A DNA stretch of 37,402 bases from an uncultured Flavobacteriales bacterium (GCA_903935095.1 CAIZQH010000020.1:5001-42402), one strand, 5' to 3'. Shown: positions 8,209 through 16,850, counted from the stretch's first letter. The notes: a model not told the origin generated them from the sequence alone. Program-made: numbers and translations.

Positions 8209-8808
8209 ATGTCATTTGAATTGCCACAATTACCATATGCATACGATGCATTAGAGCCACACATCGACGCACGCACGATGGAAATTCACCACACGAAACA
8301 CCATCAAGCTTATATTACCAACTTAAACAACGCGATTGCGGGTACAGATTTGGAAGGAAAATCCATTGAAGAAATCCTTAAAGTATGTAAAGACATGCCT
8401 GCAGTTAGAAACAACGGTGGTGGATTCTGGAACCATAATCTATTCTGGGAATGTATGTCTCCGAATGGCGGTGGACTTCCAACTGGAGAATTAGCAAGTG
8501 CTATCAATGAGGCATTTGGATCCTTTGAAAACTTTCAAGCAGAATTTACAAAAGCAGGAATGACTCGTTTTGGATCAGGTTGGGCTTGGTTGTGTGTAAC
8601 AAACGGAAAATTAGAGATCTGTTCAACGGCAAATCAAGATAATCCAGTTATGGGTGAAGGATGTCAAGGCACTCCGATTCTTGCATTAGATGTTTGGGAG
8701 CATGCATACTATTTAAATTACCAAAACAGAAGACCTGATTACATTCAATCATTTTTCCATGTCGTAAACTGGGATTTCGTTGCAGGTAAATTTGCTGGAG
8801 CAATCTAA
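8209..8808 (+). CDS. sodA: Superoxide dismutase, Mn/Fe family
   Basis: A 199-residue cytoplasmic dismutase converting superoxide to oxygen and peroxide. The metal ligands of the Fe/Mn family are all present: H27 (MEIHHTKHH), H76 (WNHNLFW), D161 and H165 ([18 protein letters not shown]). The second-sphere Gln sits at residue 143 ([12 protein letters not shown]) and the segment before H76 starts with Gly-Gly, as in Mn enzymes, while the Trp before Asn-His is typical of Fe enzymes. Metal use may therefore be Mn or mixed. No signal peptide is present. It stands alone, with its own promoter and a strong terminator; it is divergent from ygiQ. Confidence 0.95.
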   Translation: MSFELPQLPYAYDALEPHIDARTMEIHHTKHHQAYITNLNNAIAGTDLEGKSIEEILKVCKDMPAVRNNGGGFWNHNLFWECMSPNGGGLPTGELASAINEAFGSFENFQAEFTKAGMTRFGSGWAWLCVTNGKLEICSTANQDNPVMGEGCQGTPILALDVWEHAYYLNYQNRRPDYIQSFFHVVNWDFVAGKFAGAI

Positions 8809-8829
8809 TCTAACTTTTTCGTTAGAAAT

Positions 8830-8857
8830 AAAAAAAGCGACTTAGGTCGCTTTTTTT
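8830..8857. terminator. Bidirectional terminator between sod and the porin gene
   Basis: Seven A, GCGAC, loop TTAG, GTCGC, seven T: a perfect stem with A/T runs on both sides that can stop transcription from both convergent genes. Confidence 0.88.
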
Positions 8858-8877
8858 ATTTTATCAGAATATCCTAT

Positions 8878-10095
8878 CTAAAAATTTACTTGTGCTTGTA
8901 TTCGTAAAAGATTTCCGCGTTGGTAATTATTTTGATTTGCATAATCTTCATATCTTCTAGAAGACATTGTATACATAACCACTAGTTCAAAGTTTTTATT
9001 TGGTTGCCATTCTGCACCGATTTCCAATTCTTCCACTTCGTAACTGCGCGCATCTAACTCGTGTTTTTTACCTCCATCGTATTTTTGATAACGAACAAAT
9101 GGAATAAGTGTTTGTCCTTTAAAGTCGATTTTATATGATGCCGTAATAAATCCACCATGCAAACGCTGATTAGTAATTGAGTCCGCTAATTTGTCAAACT
9201 CTGGGCCAGTACCCACATTATATTCAGCGAGAATACCGAAAGGTTTTGGATAAAGGACGAATGTTCCTCCTACTCTCTCATCAAGGTACGTTTTAGTTGC
9301 ATTCGATTTAACACCTGAAGAAAGACTAGAAAGTGTATAATCACCTTTGTAAGCTTGGATTCCTGGCTCAAAAATCTGTTTCTTCCATTCAAATGGGTAA
9401 CTAAGACGAGTAACGATGTGGCGATTAGAATTTAATTCAGGTCTATTTGCAGTTTGACCATTGTAAATCCCTAGTCCAAAAACACCATAATCACCAGAGC
9501 CTTTCAATCCATCATTTACTAAAGAAGAGTATCGTTTTCTGATTTTCACAGGGGCATAATAGAAAAATACGCCTAAATCGCGCTCATTAGTAACCGCTGA
9601 GTTCAAAGCATCAGCTCGATCCAGTGGTAAGCGATTTTGAGATGATTGCATATTTTCAAATCCGTAAGGAACTTTGCTTTGACCTATCCGAAGTCTGAAT
9701 TCATTGTCTTTGTCCAAGCCCAAATCAAAATAAGCATCTCTTAATTGAGCAAAATGTAAGGTAGAAGAAGAAGGTGCACTTGCAAAATCCGGCTGTACAT
9801 AAAGATAAACTCGAGGACTGATTTGACCGTAAATAATAACACGCATTCGGCGTATAAAAAAGCCATTATCTCCGCCCCAACTTTTATCACATTGCTCGCA
9901 GCCTAAATCTTCGTTTGTTTGAAGAAGGCCATTGTAACGTACTTGAGCATAACCTCTAATGCTAATTGACTCAAACCACTTTTTTGACGCGATCGCGGAT
10001 TTCTTAACGGTGTCTTTTGAAACTTGACTAAATGACACCCCAGTATTTAACAATATGATTGCCAATACAATAACAAATAAATTTATGTGTTTCAT
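8878..10095 (-). CDS. Phosphate-selective porin O/P family outer-membrane protein
   Basis: A 405-residue barrel of the OprO/OprP family, which passes phosphate or polyphosphate across the outer membrane. Signal peptide at residues 1-23 (LNTGVSFSQ); then ISIRGYAQVRYNGLLQTNED, FFIRRMRVIIYGQISPRVYL, RIGQSKVPYGFENMQSSQNR and LDRADALNSA, which match the family order; the last strand ends in ...IQAQVNF with the C-terminal Phe usual for barrels. It is divergent from DUF47-PiT with a shared 293-bp control region, which supports a role in phosphate uptake. I see no sign of damage. Confidence 0.87.
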   Translation of the reverse strand: MKHINLFVIVLAIILLNTGVSFSQVSKDTVKKSAIASKKWFESISIRGYAQVRYNGLLQTNEDLGCEQCDKSWGGDNGFFIRRMRVIIYGQISPRVYLYVQPDFASAPSSSTLHFAQLRDAYFDLGLDKDNEFRLRIGQSKVPYGFENMQSSQNRLPLDRADALNSAVTNERDLGVFFYYAPVKIRKRYSSLVNDGLKGSGDYGVFGLGIYNGQTANRPELNSNRHIVTRLSYPFEWKKQIFEPGIQAYKGDYTLSSLSSGVKSNATKTYLDERVGGTFVLYPKPFGILAEYNVGTGPEFDKLADSITNQRLHGGFITASYKIDFKGQTLIPFVRYQKYDGGKKHELDARSYEVEELEIGAEWQPNKNFELVVMYTMSSRRYEDYANQNNYQRGNLLRIQAQVNF

Positions 10096-10112
10096 GAGTT
10101 AAAATTTGAAGG

Positions 10113-10120
10113 CAAAACTA
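10113..10120 (-). promoter_or_regulatory. -7 box of the porin gene
   Basis: On the minus strand TAGTTTTG matches TAnnTTTG. It lies 17 bases ahead of the ATG at 10095. The Pho-box-like ladder begins 16 bases upstream of it, in the place where an activator would replace the -33 element. Confidence 0.55.
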
Positions 10121-10136
10121 GTTTATTCATATTGGC

Positions 10137-10195
10137 TTAACATTGAGTTAATTATGATTTAACGTTTATATAATTTTAGTAACATTTTGTTAACA
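10137..10195. promoter_or_regulatory. Pho-box-like ladder of TTAACA half-sites
   Basis: On the plus strand: TTAACA at 10137, TTAATT at 10148, TTAACG at 10159, a weak ATAATT at 10170, then GTAACA at 10179 and TTAACA at 10190. The steps are 11, 11, 11, then 9 and 11 bases. Half-sites one helical turn apart are how PhoB/PhoP-class regulators bind (the Bacillus PhoP box is TTAACA-like repeats with 5-base gaps). The site lies between a phosphate porin and a PiT operon. That it is a Pho operator is inference. Confidence 0.5.
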
Positions 10196-10320
10196 TTTGA
10201 CGGGCGAAAATAAATTTAAAGGTGAACTTACTCTCGCTGAACCTTTAAAAAAATTAAATGAAAAAAAGAATTTCAAAAAGGCTGTTTTGACCAATGTTTT
10301 ACTGCCAATGTTATGTTTAC

Positions 10321-10338
10321 GTTATCAAACAAGATAAC
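10321..10338. promoter_or_regulatory. Inverted repeat ahead of the DUF47-pit promoter
   Basis: GTTATC, a 6-base spacer, GATAAC: perfect 6-bp arms, ending 2 bases before the -33 element of the DUF47 promoter. GTTATG at 10310 adds a direct half-site 11 bases upstream. It is a possible operator for a dimeric regulator. Confidence 0.35.
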
Positions 10339-10340
10339 TT

Positions 10341-10371
10341 TTTGCCCGACCACGTCAAGAACCTACATTTG
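10341..10371 (+). promoter_or_regulatory. Promoter of the DUF47-pit operon
   Basis: TTTG at 10341-10344, exactly 19 bases, then TACATTTG at 10364-10371: a full match to the Bacteroidota -33/-7 consensus. The ATG is 17 bases downstream of the -7 element. Confidence 0.7.
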
Positions 10372-10388
10372 TAAAAAAAATTAATGTT

Positions 10389-11033
10389 ATGGCTGGAATT
10401 TTGAGTTACTTTTTACCCAAAGACAAAGTGTTTTATTCTTTATTTGAACAGGCAAGTGATAATCTAGAGGCTATCGCCAAAAAATTGGTTCAAGTAGTAC
10501 AGGAGCCAGATTTCGGCAAACGCGCTGTTCATATTTCAGAGATGCAAGATATTGAGCATCAAAATGATAACGTTACACATCAAATTTTCATTGAACTAGG
10601 GAAAAACTTCATCACACCGTTTGACCGTGAAGATATTCACAGCTTAGCTTCGGCTTTAGATGACATCGCAGATTACATTTATGCTTCGGGTAAGAAAATA
10701 AACTTTTATCAAATCGATCCAATTTCTGATCAAGGTATTCAAAAAACAGCAGAAGCAATATTGGAAGCAGTTACAGCAGTAAAAGAAGCCGTAATGGAAT
10801 TGCGTAATTTGAAAAACACGCAGAAAATCATTGAATGCGTCATTAAAATTAATAGCATCGAAAACAACGCTGACAACATTTTCGATATGAGTATTGAAAG
10901 GTTATTTAATTCGGATGTAGATGCCAAAGAATTAATCAAACGACGCGAATTATACCAAGTAATGGAGACTGCAACTGACAAATGTGAAGATGCTGGAAAC
11001 GTGATTGAATCTATCGTAGTAAAATACGCTTAA
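10389..11033 (+). CDS. DUF47 family PhoU-like protein
   Basis: A 214-residue all-helical cytoplasmic protein of the DUF47 (YkaA/TIGR00153-like) family, related to PhoU, which modulates phosphate transporters. Landmarks: FYSLFEQASDNLEAIAKKLV, DIEHQNDNVTHQIFIELGKN, FITPFDREDIHSLASALDDI and ADNIFDMSIERLF, with several E/DxxxD metal-type clusters. It starts at ATG 10389 right after a consensus promoter and ends 23 bases before pit, the usual DUF47-PiT pairing. Likely role: adjusting PiT activity to phosphate supply. Confidence 0.92.
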   Translation: MAGILSYFLPKDKVFYSLFEQASDNLEAIAKKLVQVVQEPDFGKRAVHISEMQDIEHQNDNVTHQIFIELGKNFITPFDREDIHSLASALDDIADYIYASGKKINFYQIDPISDQGIQKTAEAILEAVTAVKEAVMELRNLKNTQKIIECVIKINSIENNADNIFDMSIERLFNSDVDAKELIKRRELYQVMETATDKCEDAGNVIESIVVKYA

Positions 11034-11056
11034 TTATAACTAACTAGAACATACGT

Positions 11057-12643
11057 ATGTTTACTCTATTAATTGTGGTGATTGCAATCGCCCTATTATT
11101 CGACTTAGTAAATGGATTTCACGATGCCGCGAATTCCATTGCCACAGTAGTTTCGACGAAAGTATTAACTCCATTTCAAGCGGTTGTTTGGGCAGCAGCC
11201 TTTAACATTATTGCCTTTTGGGTATTCGACATGAGTGTTGGAAATACCGTTGCGAAAACCGTAGATAGTAACGCCATCGACCTTTGGGTGATTCTTGCGG
11301 GACTTCTTGCTGCAACATTCTGGAATTTATTGACATGGTGGTTGGGCATTCCATCCTCTTCTTCTCATACCTTAATTGGTGGATTCGCTGGTGCGGCTGT
11401 AGCTCACGCTGGATTCAGCGTAATCGATTCTGCAGAAATTTTTAAAGTTGTCTTATTTATATTCCTTGCGCCGATTATCGGTGGATTTATCGCCTACTTG
11501 ATCGCTGTAGTAACAATTAGTCGTTCCTTTTGGAAAAAAATGTTGGTCATCCTCGCCTTGTCCGGAGTAACCATTATGGTTATGGAATACATGATTGAAT
11601 ACATCGACATGAAACCGATCATGCTGTACATTGTAATTGGAATGATTAGTGTATTTATCCTTGTTTACATTTGGTTCGAACTCGTTCATGGTAAAAAACC
11701 TTCAGCAATGAAAGAAGCGAACATGCACAAGAAACTTCAATTGCTTTCTTCTGCAGCCTTCTCTTTAGGACACGGTGGAGCCGATTCTCAAAAAGTAATG
11801 GGTATTATTTGTGCAGCCTTACTTGTTTATGGCAACATGGGACGTGAAGGTAAATTAGATAGTTCCGTTCCAAAAGATCTTCAGATTACGGAATTGATGC
11901 AAATTGAATACCATAACGAAGAAGACAAATTGGAGAAATTCAAACCTGAAGTTGCGCAAATTGACAGTGCCATATACTACCTAGAGCACAAAGAGATTGT
12001 TGATGCGTCAACAGGTGAAGTTGTCTACGATAAAGAAGGAAAAGTTAGCGATGGATATGCGAAAGCAACAGTTCCAAGTTACAAGGAGATTGACGATGCA
12101 TTAGGGAAAATCGAAGTATACACCTTAGGTGATGCTCTGTGTGATGCCAAAACAAACGATACTGTTTTCACCGATAAAACCCTCAATACACGTTATGCTT
12201 ACGCAGGTATTTTTGGAAACTATGTGGATGAAAAATCAGGTGAATTAAAAGAAGGATTTAAGATTAAAACAAAAGTTCATTCAGACACAATGCCATTTTG
12301 GATTGCTTTCGGATGTTACTTAATGATCGGACTTGGGACCTTAATGGGTGGATGGAAGATCGTTAAAACGATGGGAACTAAGATTACGAAGGTCACACCG
12401 TTGGAAGGTGTTTGTGCCGAAACAGCAGGGGCATTGACCCTGTTTACCGTATCTCAGTTTGGAATCCCTGTTTCAACGACACACACCATTACGGGTTCAA
12501 TTATTGGCGTTGGTGCCACAAAACGCCTAAGCGCAGTTCGCTGGGGTGTGACAATCAACCTACTATGGGCATGGATTCTAACCATTCCTGTTAGTGCTGG
12601 ACTAGCCGCAATTTTTTATTATTTAATTGTTTGGTTACGTTAA
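11057..12643 (+). CDS. pit: Inorganic phosphate transporter, PiT family
   Basis: A 528-residue inner-membrane carrier for phosphate (PiT/PHO4 family, driven by H+ or Na+). The two inverted family repeats are visible: GFHDAANSIATVVSTK (20-35) with PSSSSHTLIGGFAGAAV, and SLGHGGADSQKVMGI (236-250) with PVSTTHTITGSIIGVGATKR (471-490). About 10 hydrophobic segments are present. An extra hydrophilic segment of some 148 residues (about 263-410: KLEKFKPEVAQIDSAIYYLE and on) sits between the halves; it is absent from classic PitA and holds no domain I recognise. The gene lies directly downstream of DUF47 and ends at a good terminator. Confidence 0.94.
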   Translation: MFTLLIVVIAIALLFDLVNGFHDAANSIATVVSTKVLTPFQAVVWAAAFNIIAFWVFDMSVGNTVAKTVDSNAIDLWVILAGLLAATFWNLLTWWLGIPSSSSHTLIGGFAGAAVAHAGFSVIDSAEIFKVVLFIFLAPIIGGFIAYLIAVVTISRSFWKKMLVILALSGVTIMVMEYMIEYIDMKPIMLYIVIGMISVFILVYIWFELVHGKKPSAMKEANMHKKLQLLSSAAFSLGHGGADSQKVMGIICAALLVYGNMGREGKLDSSVPKDLQITELMQIEYHNEEDKLEKFKPEVAQIDSAIYYLEHKEIVDASTGEVVYDKEGKVSDGYAKATVPSYKEIDDALGKIEVYTLGDALCDAKTNDTVFTDKTLNTRYAYAGIFGNYVDEKSGELKEGFKIKTKVHSDTMPFWIAFGCYLMIGLGTLMGGWKIVKTMGTKITKVTPLEGVCAETAGALTLFTVSQFGIPVSTTHTITGSIIGVGATKRLSAVRWGVTINLLWAWILTIPVSAGLAAIFYYLIVWLR

Positions 12644-12666
12644 GTACTTTTACTATTACCTTTTTG

Positions 12667-12692
12667 AAAGCCGTTTTTAGACGGCTTTTTTG
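12667..12692 (+). terminator. Terminator after pit
   Basis: AAAGCCGT (12667-12674), loop TTTTAG, ACGGCTTT and a T run: an intrinsic terminator 24 bases after the stop codon. Confidence 0.88.
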
Positions 12693-12703
12693 TTTTCAAT
12701 ACG

Positions 12704-12734
12704 TTTGTTTTGAGTTAAAATAATATTAACTTTA
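12704..12734 (+). promoter_or_regulatory. Promoter of the PA-domain T9SS protein
   Basis: TTTG at 12704-12707, 19 bases, then TAACTTTA (one mismatch to TAnnTTTG) at 12727-12734, 27 bases ahead of the ATG. Confidence 0.5.
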
Positions 12735-12761
12735 ACCCGAATCATTATAAAATAATCAACT

Positions 12762-14555
12762 ATGAGAAAATTTATACTTACTATTAGTGCTTTAGCTTTA
12801 ACCTACATATCAACTGCTCAAATAACCGTAGCGGGGGTTTCTCCGCAATCTATTGTTGCGAATTATGCACATACATGGGCAGACCCGGCTAATGCATGGG
12901 GTAGCCCAGACTTTACCGTTCCAGGAACGTTCATTCAGGATACACTGAAATTGGCAGATGATGGCACACCAGGTTTGAATGCGCAAGGGAATCCTGTTTC
13001 TGCTTCTGGTTGTAATTCACTCGCTCCAGGAAGTTTAGCTGGAAAAATTGCTGTGGTTTTCAGAGGAGACGGACCGGCGACAACAGCAATTGGTGCTTGT
13101 CAATTTGGCGTAAAGGCTCTTAACGCACAAAACGCTGGAGCAATTGGGGTAATCATTATAAATAGGGATGAAACATCAGAAGGTTTTAATATGGGAGCTG
13201 GTACATCTGGCGCCAATGTCACTATTCCTGTTGTAATGATTAATTTAGTAGATGGAGAATCAATAGTTGCTGAAATGGCCAATGGACCAGTAGTAATGTT
13301 CTTAGGAAATAAAATTGGTTTGTATCCAAATGATGTCTCTTTAAATGCAAACAAAGCGTTCGCACCAAAAGGAGGAATGATTCATTCCTTGTTAGCACAA
13401 AATGGCACCGAATTCAATTTTGAGGTAGGCGCAAATATCTCCAATCAAGGGAATTTAGCGCAAACAACGACTTCTTTGAATGCGAAAATCACGAGTCCAA
13501 CGGGAGCTACCGTTTACGACAACACCGTCTCCAATTTATCAATGAATGCAGCTGACACAACTGGTATTGATGTTTATCCAGGTCAAGTTAACTCTTTCCC
13601 AGCATTCTCCATGGCAAACTACCCACAAGGTACGTATACATTGACATACACTGCGGACGTAGGTGCTGCTGACGATTATCCAAATGACAATGTGCTTGAA
13701 TTTACTTTCACCATCAACGATTCGTTGTTTTCCTATTCAGCTATTGACACGGCAACAAATGCAATGAGCGCAAATAATTTTTATCGCCCAACGGATAACA
13801 CCTCAACATATTCTATTTGTACTGTTTTGCAGGATCCTAATGCAAGTAGAGTGGGTGCAATTGGTCTATATTTTGCAGCAACATCTGCGGCAGGAACAAC
13901 TTTAGATGGTGAAGAAATGTTATTGTCACTATTCACCTGGGATGATGTATTTACCGATTTAGATGATGTAAATTTCCCGGCAAATGACTCATGGACACTA
14001 AATGAAGTGACATCTGGAAACTACACCTACACGAGTGATTTACAAGGCAAGGTAGTATATGGTTCATTTTCTAATCAAATAGCGCTAAATGATAATCAGC
14101 GCTACTTGGCTTGTGTTCAAACAGTTAATCTAGACGTGTATTTAGGTCATGGAAGTCAAAATTACACATGGAATACTGACTACTATAAACAACCATTATT
14201 TCCTATCGAAAGTGATACAGATCGCTTCCCTATTGGATTTGGCAGCGATCTTCCAAGTGCGCTTGGGATTGCGCTAATTAACAAAAACAACATAGGTCTT
14301 GGAGAAGAATCTACCATTTCCGGTATGGCATATCCAAACCCTACAACTGACATAGTGACTATTTCCATCGAAGGTGAAGGAGTAGCGAGCTTAACAGTGA
14401 CAGACGTTGCCGGCAGAGTTGCTATGACGAATCAAGTTGACTTGAAAGCTGGTCAAGCTGAATTGAATATCGCAAACCTTGAAGTAGGTGTTTATATTTT
14501 CAACGTAGTACTTGAAAATGGTAAAACTGCACAATTCAATGTTGTGAAAAAATAA
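12762..14555 (+). CDS. Secreted PA-domain protein with T9SS sorting domain
   Basis: A 597-residue secreted protein. Signal peptide MRKFILTISALALTYISTAQ; a protease-associated (PA) domain at about residues 80-185 (GSLAGKIAVVFRGDG, KALNAQNAGAIGVIIINRDE, TIPVVMINLVDGESI), a domain type that acts as a lid or binding module; then an Ig-like, CARDB-like stretch (FNFEVGANISNQGNLAQTTT) and more beta domains; last a T9SS C-terminal domain (GMAYPNPTTDIVTISIEGEG, ...NLEVGVYIFNVVLENGKTAQ, FNVVKK). I see no peptidase catalytic domain, so this is a surface or secreted binding protein rather than a protease. It is monocistronic, between two terminators. Confidence 0.85.
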   Translation: MRKFILTISALALTYISTAQITVAGVSPQSIVANYAHTWADPANAWGSPDFTVPGTFIQDTLKLADDGTPGLNAQGNPVSASGCNSLAPGSLAGKIAVVFRGDGPATTAIGACQFGVKALNAQNAGAIGVIIINRDETSEGFNMGAGTSGANVTIPVVMINLVDGESIVAEMANGPVVMFLGNKIGLYPNDVSLNANKAFAPKGGMIHSLLAQNGTEFNFEVGANISNQGNLAQTTTSLNAKITSPTGATVYDNTVSNLSMNAADTTGIDVYPGQVNSFPAFSMANYPQGTYTLTYTADVGAADDYPNDNVLEFTFTINDSLFSYSAIDTATNAMSANNFYRPTDNTSTYSICTVLQDPNASRVGAIGLYFAATSAAGTTLDGEEMLLSLFTWDDVFTDLDDVNFPANDSWTLNEVTSGNYTYTSDLQGKVVYGSFSNQIALNDNQRYLACVQTVNLDVYLGHGSQNYTWNTDYYKQPLFPIESDTDRFPIGFGSDLPSALGIALINKNNIGLGEESTISGMAYPNPTTDIVTISIEGEGVASLTVTDVAGRVAMTNQVDLKAGQAELNIANLEVGVYIFNVVLENGKTAQFNVVKK

Positions 14556-14573
14556 TTCGATTTTCGAATATAG

Positions 14574-14601
14574 AAAAGGGTCGCTCGTCGACCCTTTTTT
14601 T
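14574..14601. terminator. Terminator after the PA-domain protein
   Basis: AAAAGGGTCG (14574-14583), a 5-base loop, CGACCCTTTT followed by more T. A perfect 10-bp stem, 18 bases after the stop codon. Confidence 0.9.
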
Positions 14602-14653
14602 ATGTTCGTACTTTTTGAAATCAGGAATCTTAAAAACATGCCTTAGCTTTTAT

Positions 14654-14661
14654 TATCTTTG
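14654..14661 (+). promoter_or_regulatory. -7 box of metG, apparently leaderless
   Basis: TATCTTTG ends 6 bases before the ATG at 14668. The transcript would begin at or next to the start codon. No TTTG is seen at the -33 position. Confidence 0.5.
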
Positions 14662-14667
14662 TGGTCA

Positions 14668-16734
14668 ATGAAAAAAGCAACATACACGGTAACCGCAGCT
14701 TTGCCTTACGCGAATGGACCATTACACCTTGGACACGTCGCTGGAGTTTACCTTCCGGCAGATATTTTTGTTCGTTTCCTTCGCATGAATGAACACGATG
14801 TGGTGTTTATCTGTGGGAGCGATGAACATGGTGCAGCCATTACCTTACGAGCGAAAAAAGATGGGCTCACGCCAAAAGATATCGTGGATAAGTATCATGG
14901 AATCATCAAAAATGCCTTTGAGAAATTTGACATTTCCTTCGATATTTTTCACCGAACTTCATCCGAATTACACCATCAAACGTCAGGCGATTTTTTCAAA
15001 AAATTACACGATCAAGGAAAGTTTATTGAAGAAACTTCTGAACAATATTATGACGAAGAATACCAACAGTTTTTAGCTGACCGCTACATTACAGGTGATT
15101 GTCCAAAATGTCAGAGTCCTGGTGCGTATGGTGATCAATGCGAAAAATGTGGGAGTGATTTAAGTCCAACAGAATTAATCAATCCAAAGTCCACGTTAAG
15201 CGGTAAAACACCTATACTGAAATCCACTTCACATTGGTACTTACCCATGGATCAACACGAAACATGGTTGAAAGAATGGATTCAAAACGGAATATTAGAC
15301 GGCGTTCAACAGCACGATCCAAAATTGTGGAGAAACCAAGTGATTGGACAATGTATGTCCTGGATCAATGGTGGACTCAGACCAAGAGCCATGACGCGAG
15401 ATTTAGATTGGGGTGTCAAAGTTCCACTTCCAAATGCCAATGGAAAAGTATTGTATGTCTGGTTGGATGCGCCTATTGGCTACATTTCAGCCACGAAACA
15501 ATGGGCACTTGACCACGGAAAAGACTGGAGAAATTACTGGACTAAAGCAGAAGCTGGCGATCGTAAACTTGTTCACTTCATTGGGAAAGACAACATCGTT
15601 TTCCATGCAATTATATTCCCGATTCTTTTGAAAGACCATGGGGACTTTATTTTGCCGGATAATGTTCCTGCTTACGAGTTTTTGAATTTAGAAGGAGATA
15701 AATTCTCGACTTCTCGAAATTGGGCCGTGTGGCTCCATGAATACTTGGAAGCCTATCCAGACAAGATTGATGAGTTGAAATACGTGCTCACTGCTATTGC
15801 CCCAGAAAGCAAGGACTCCGAATTTACCTGGAAGGAATTTCAAACACGCGTGAATTCAGAATTAGCGGACATTTACGGGAACTTCGTGAATAGAACCCTG
15901 GTGCTAACGCATAAATATTATGAAGGAATTGTTCCGAGTCCACTTGCTTTTAGTGCAGAAGATCAAGCGGTATTCGACGCAATTGAGCAAGCTCCAAGAC
16001 GCATTGCAGAATTGATGTATGCTTACAAAATTCGCGAAGCACAAACAGAGATGATGCAAATTGCACGCATAGGTAATAAATACTTGGCTGATCAGGAGCC
16101 ATGGAAAGTCATCAAAACAGATCCAGAACGAGTTCAGACCATTCTCTACGTTGCCTTGCAAATTACGTCAAACTTGCAAATCGCTACACAGATTTTCTTG
16201 CCGGCTACCGCACAGAAATTAGGAAAGATGTTGAATGCCGAAAGCCTTCCATGGTCCTCGTTTGGAAGTTCAACGTTATTAGCCGCAGGGCATCAAATTG
16301 GCGAAGCACATATATTATTTACAAAAATTGAAGACGAGCTTGTTCAAATAGAAGTGGACAAACTACATTCAACGAATCAACTCACGAGCAAATATCCACC
16401 CATGAAAGAACTCATCAACTTTGACGACTTTAGTAAACTTGACATGCGTATGGGGAAAATCCTAGAAGCAGAAAAAGTTGAGAATGCCGACAAACTCTTA
16501 AAGTTAAAGGTCCACACAGGAATTGACGAACGCACCATCGTTTCTGGAATTGCAGCGTACTATACTCCGGAAGAAATCATCGGAAAAACGGTTTTGGTGC
16601 TGTTGAATCTTGCACCACGTAAAATCCGCGGCATTGAATCACAAGGAATGATTTTAATGGCAGAGGATGCTGAAGGTACTTTGAGTTTCTTGGCTTCAGA
16701 GAAAGATTTTGGCGAAGGTCCAACCGTTGCCTAA
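14668..16734 (+). CDS. metG: Methionine--tRNA ligase
   Basis: A 688-residue MetRS charging both methionine tRNAs. Class I landmarks: HLGH at residues 20-23, a zinc knuckle (CPKCQSPGAYGDQCEKCG) and the KMSKS-equivalent KFSTS at about residues 345-349. The C-terminal 110 residues form an EMAPII-like tRNA-binding OB fold (FDDFSKLDMRMGKILEAEKV, GIAAYYTPEEIIGKTVLVLL, LAPRKIRGIESQGMIL). A longer reading from the TTG at 14659 would begin inside the -7 element, so I start at ATG 14668, where MKKATYTVTAALPYANGPLH matches the family. An initiator tRNA, a substrate of this enzyme, is encoded about 220 bases downstream. Confidence 0.97.
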   Translation: MKKATYTVTAALPYANGPLHLGHVAGVYLPADIFVRFLRMNEHDVVFICGSDEHGAAITLRAKKDGLTPKDIVDKYHGIIKNAFEKFDISFDIFHRTSSELHHQTSGDFFKKLHDQGKFIEETSEQYYDEEYQQFLADRYITGDCPKCQSPGAYGDQCEKCGSDLSPTELINPKSTLSGKTPILKSTSHWYLPMDQHETWLKEWIQNGILDGVQQHDPKLWRNQVIGQCMSWINGGLRPRAMTRDLDWGVKVPLPNANGKVLYVWLDAPIGYISATKQWALDHGKDWRNYWTKAEAGDRKLVHFIGKDNIVFHAIIFPILLKDHGDFILPDNVPAYEFLNLEGDKFSTSRNWAVWLHEYLEAYPDKIDELKYVLTAIAPESKDSEFTWKEFQTRVNSELADIYGNFVNRTLVLTHKYYEGIVPSPLAFSAEDQAVFDAIEQAPRRIAELMYAYKIREAQTEMMQIARIGNKYLADQEPWKVIKTDPERVQTILYVALQITSNLQIATQIFLPATAQKLGKMLNAESLPWSSFGSSTLLAAGHQIGEAHILFTKIEDELVQIEVDKLHSTNQLTSKYPPMKELINFDDFSKLDMRMGKILEAEKVENADKLLKLKVHTGIDERTIVSGIAAYYTPEEIIGKTVLVLLNLAPRKIRGIESQGMILMAEDAEGTLSFLASEKDFGEGPTVA

Positions 16735-16743
16735 ATAAAAGTA

Positions 16744-16773
16744 TTGCTTATTGTAAAAAAAGGCGTATCTTTG
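16744..16773 (+). promoter_or_regulatory. Promoter of the initiator tRNA transcript, with leader hairpin
   Basis: TTG ending at 16746, 19 bases, then TATCTTTG at 16766-16773. The transcript would start near 16780 and carry a leader of about 175 bases before the tRNA. That leader holds a hairpin (TTCAGTT at 16815-16821, loop CACCAA, AACTGAA at 16828-16834) and the broken tRNA copy at 16871. Confidence 0.5.
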
Positions 16774-16850
16774 TAGCCCAATGCACGCTAAACGAAGCGC
16801 AAAGTCATTGAGATTTCAGTTCACCAAAACTGAATGAAACGTAGAAAAAA

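Noticed and set aside
12762..14555. The PA-domain protein as a secreted peptidase
   Set aside because: No catalytic peptidase motif is visible before or after the PA domain.
14659..14667. TTG 14659 as metG start
   Set aside because: It lies inside the TATCTTTG -7 element; the ATG at 14668 gives the family N-terminus.
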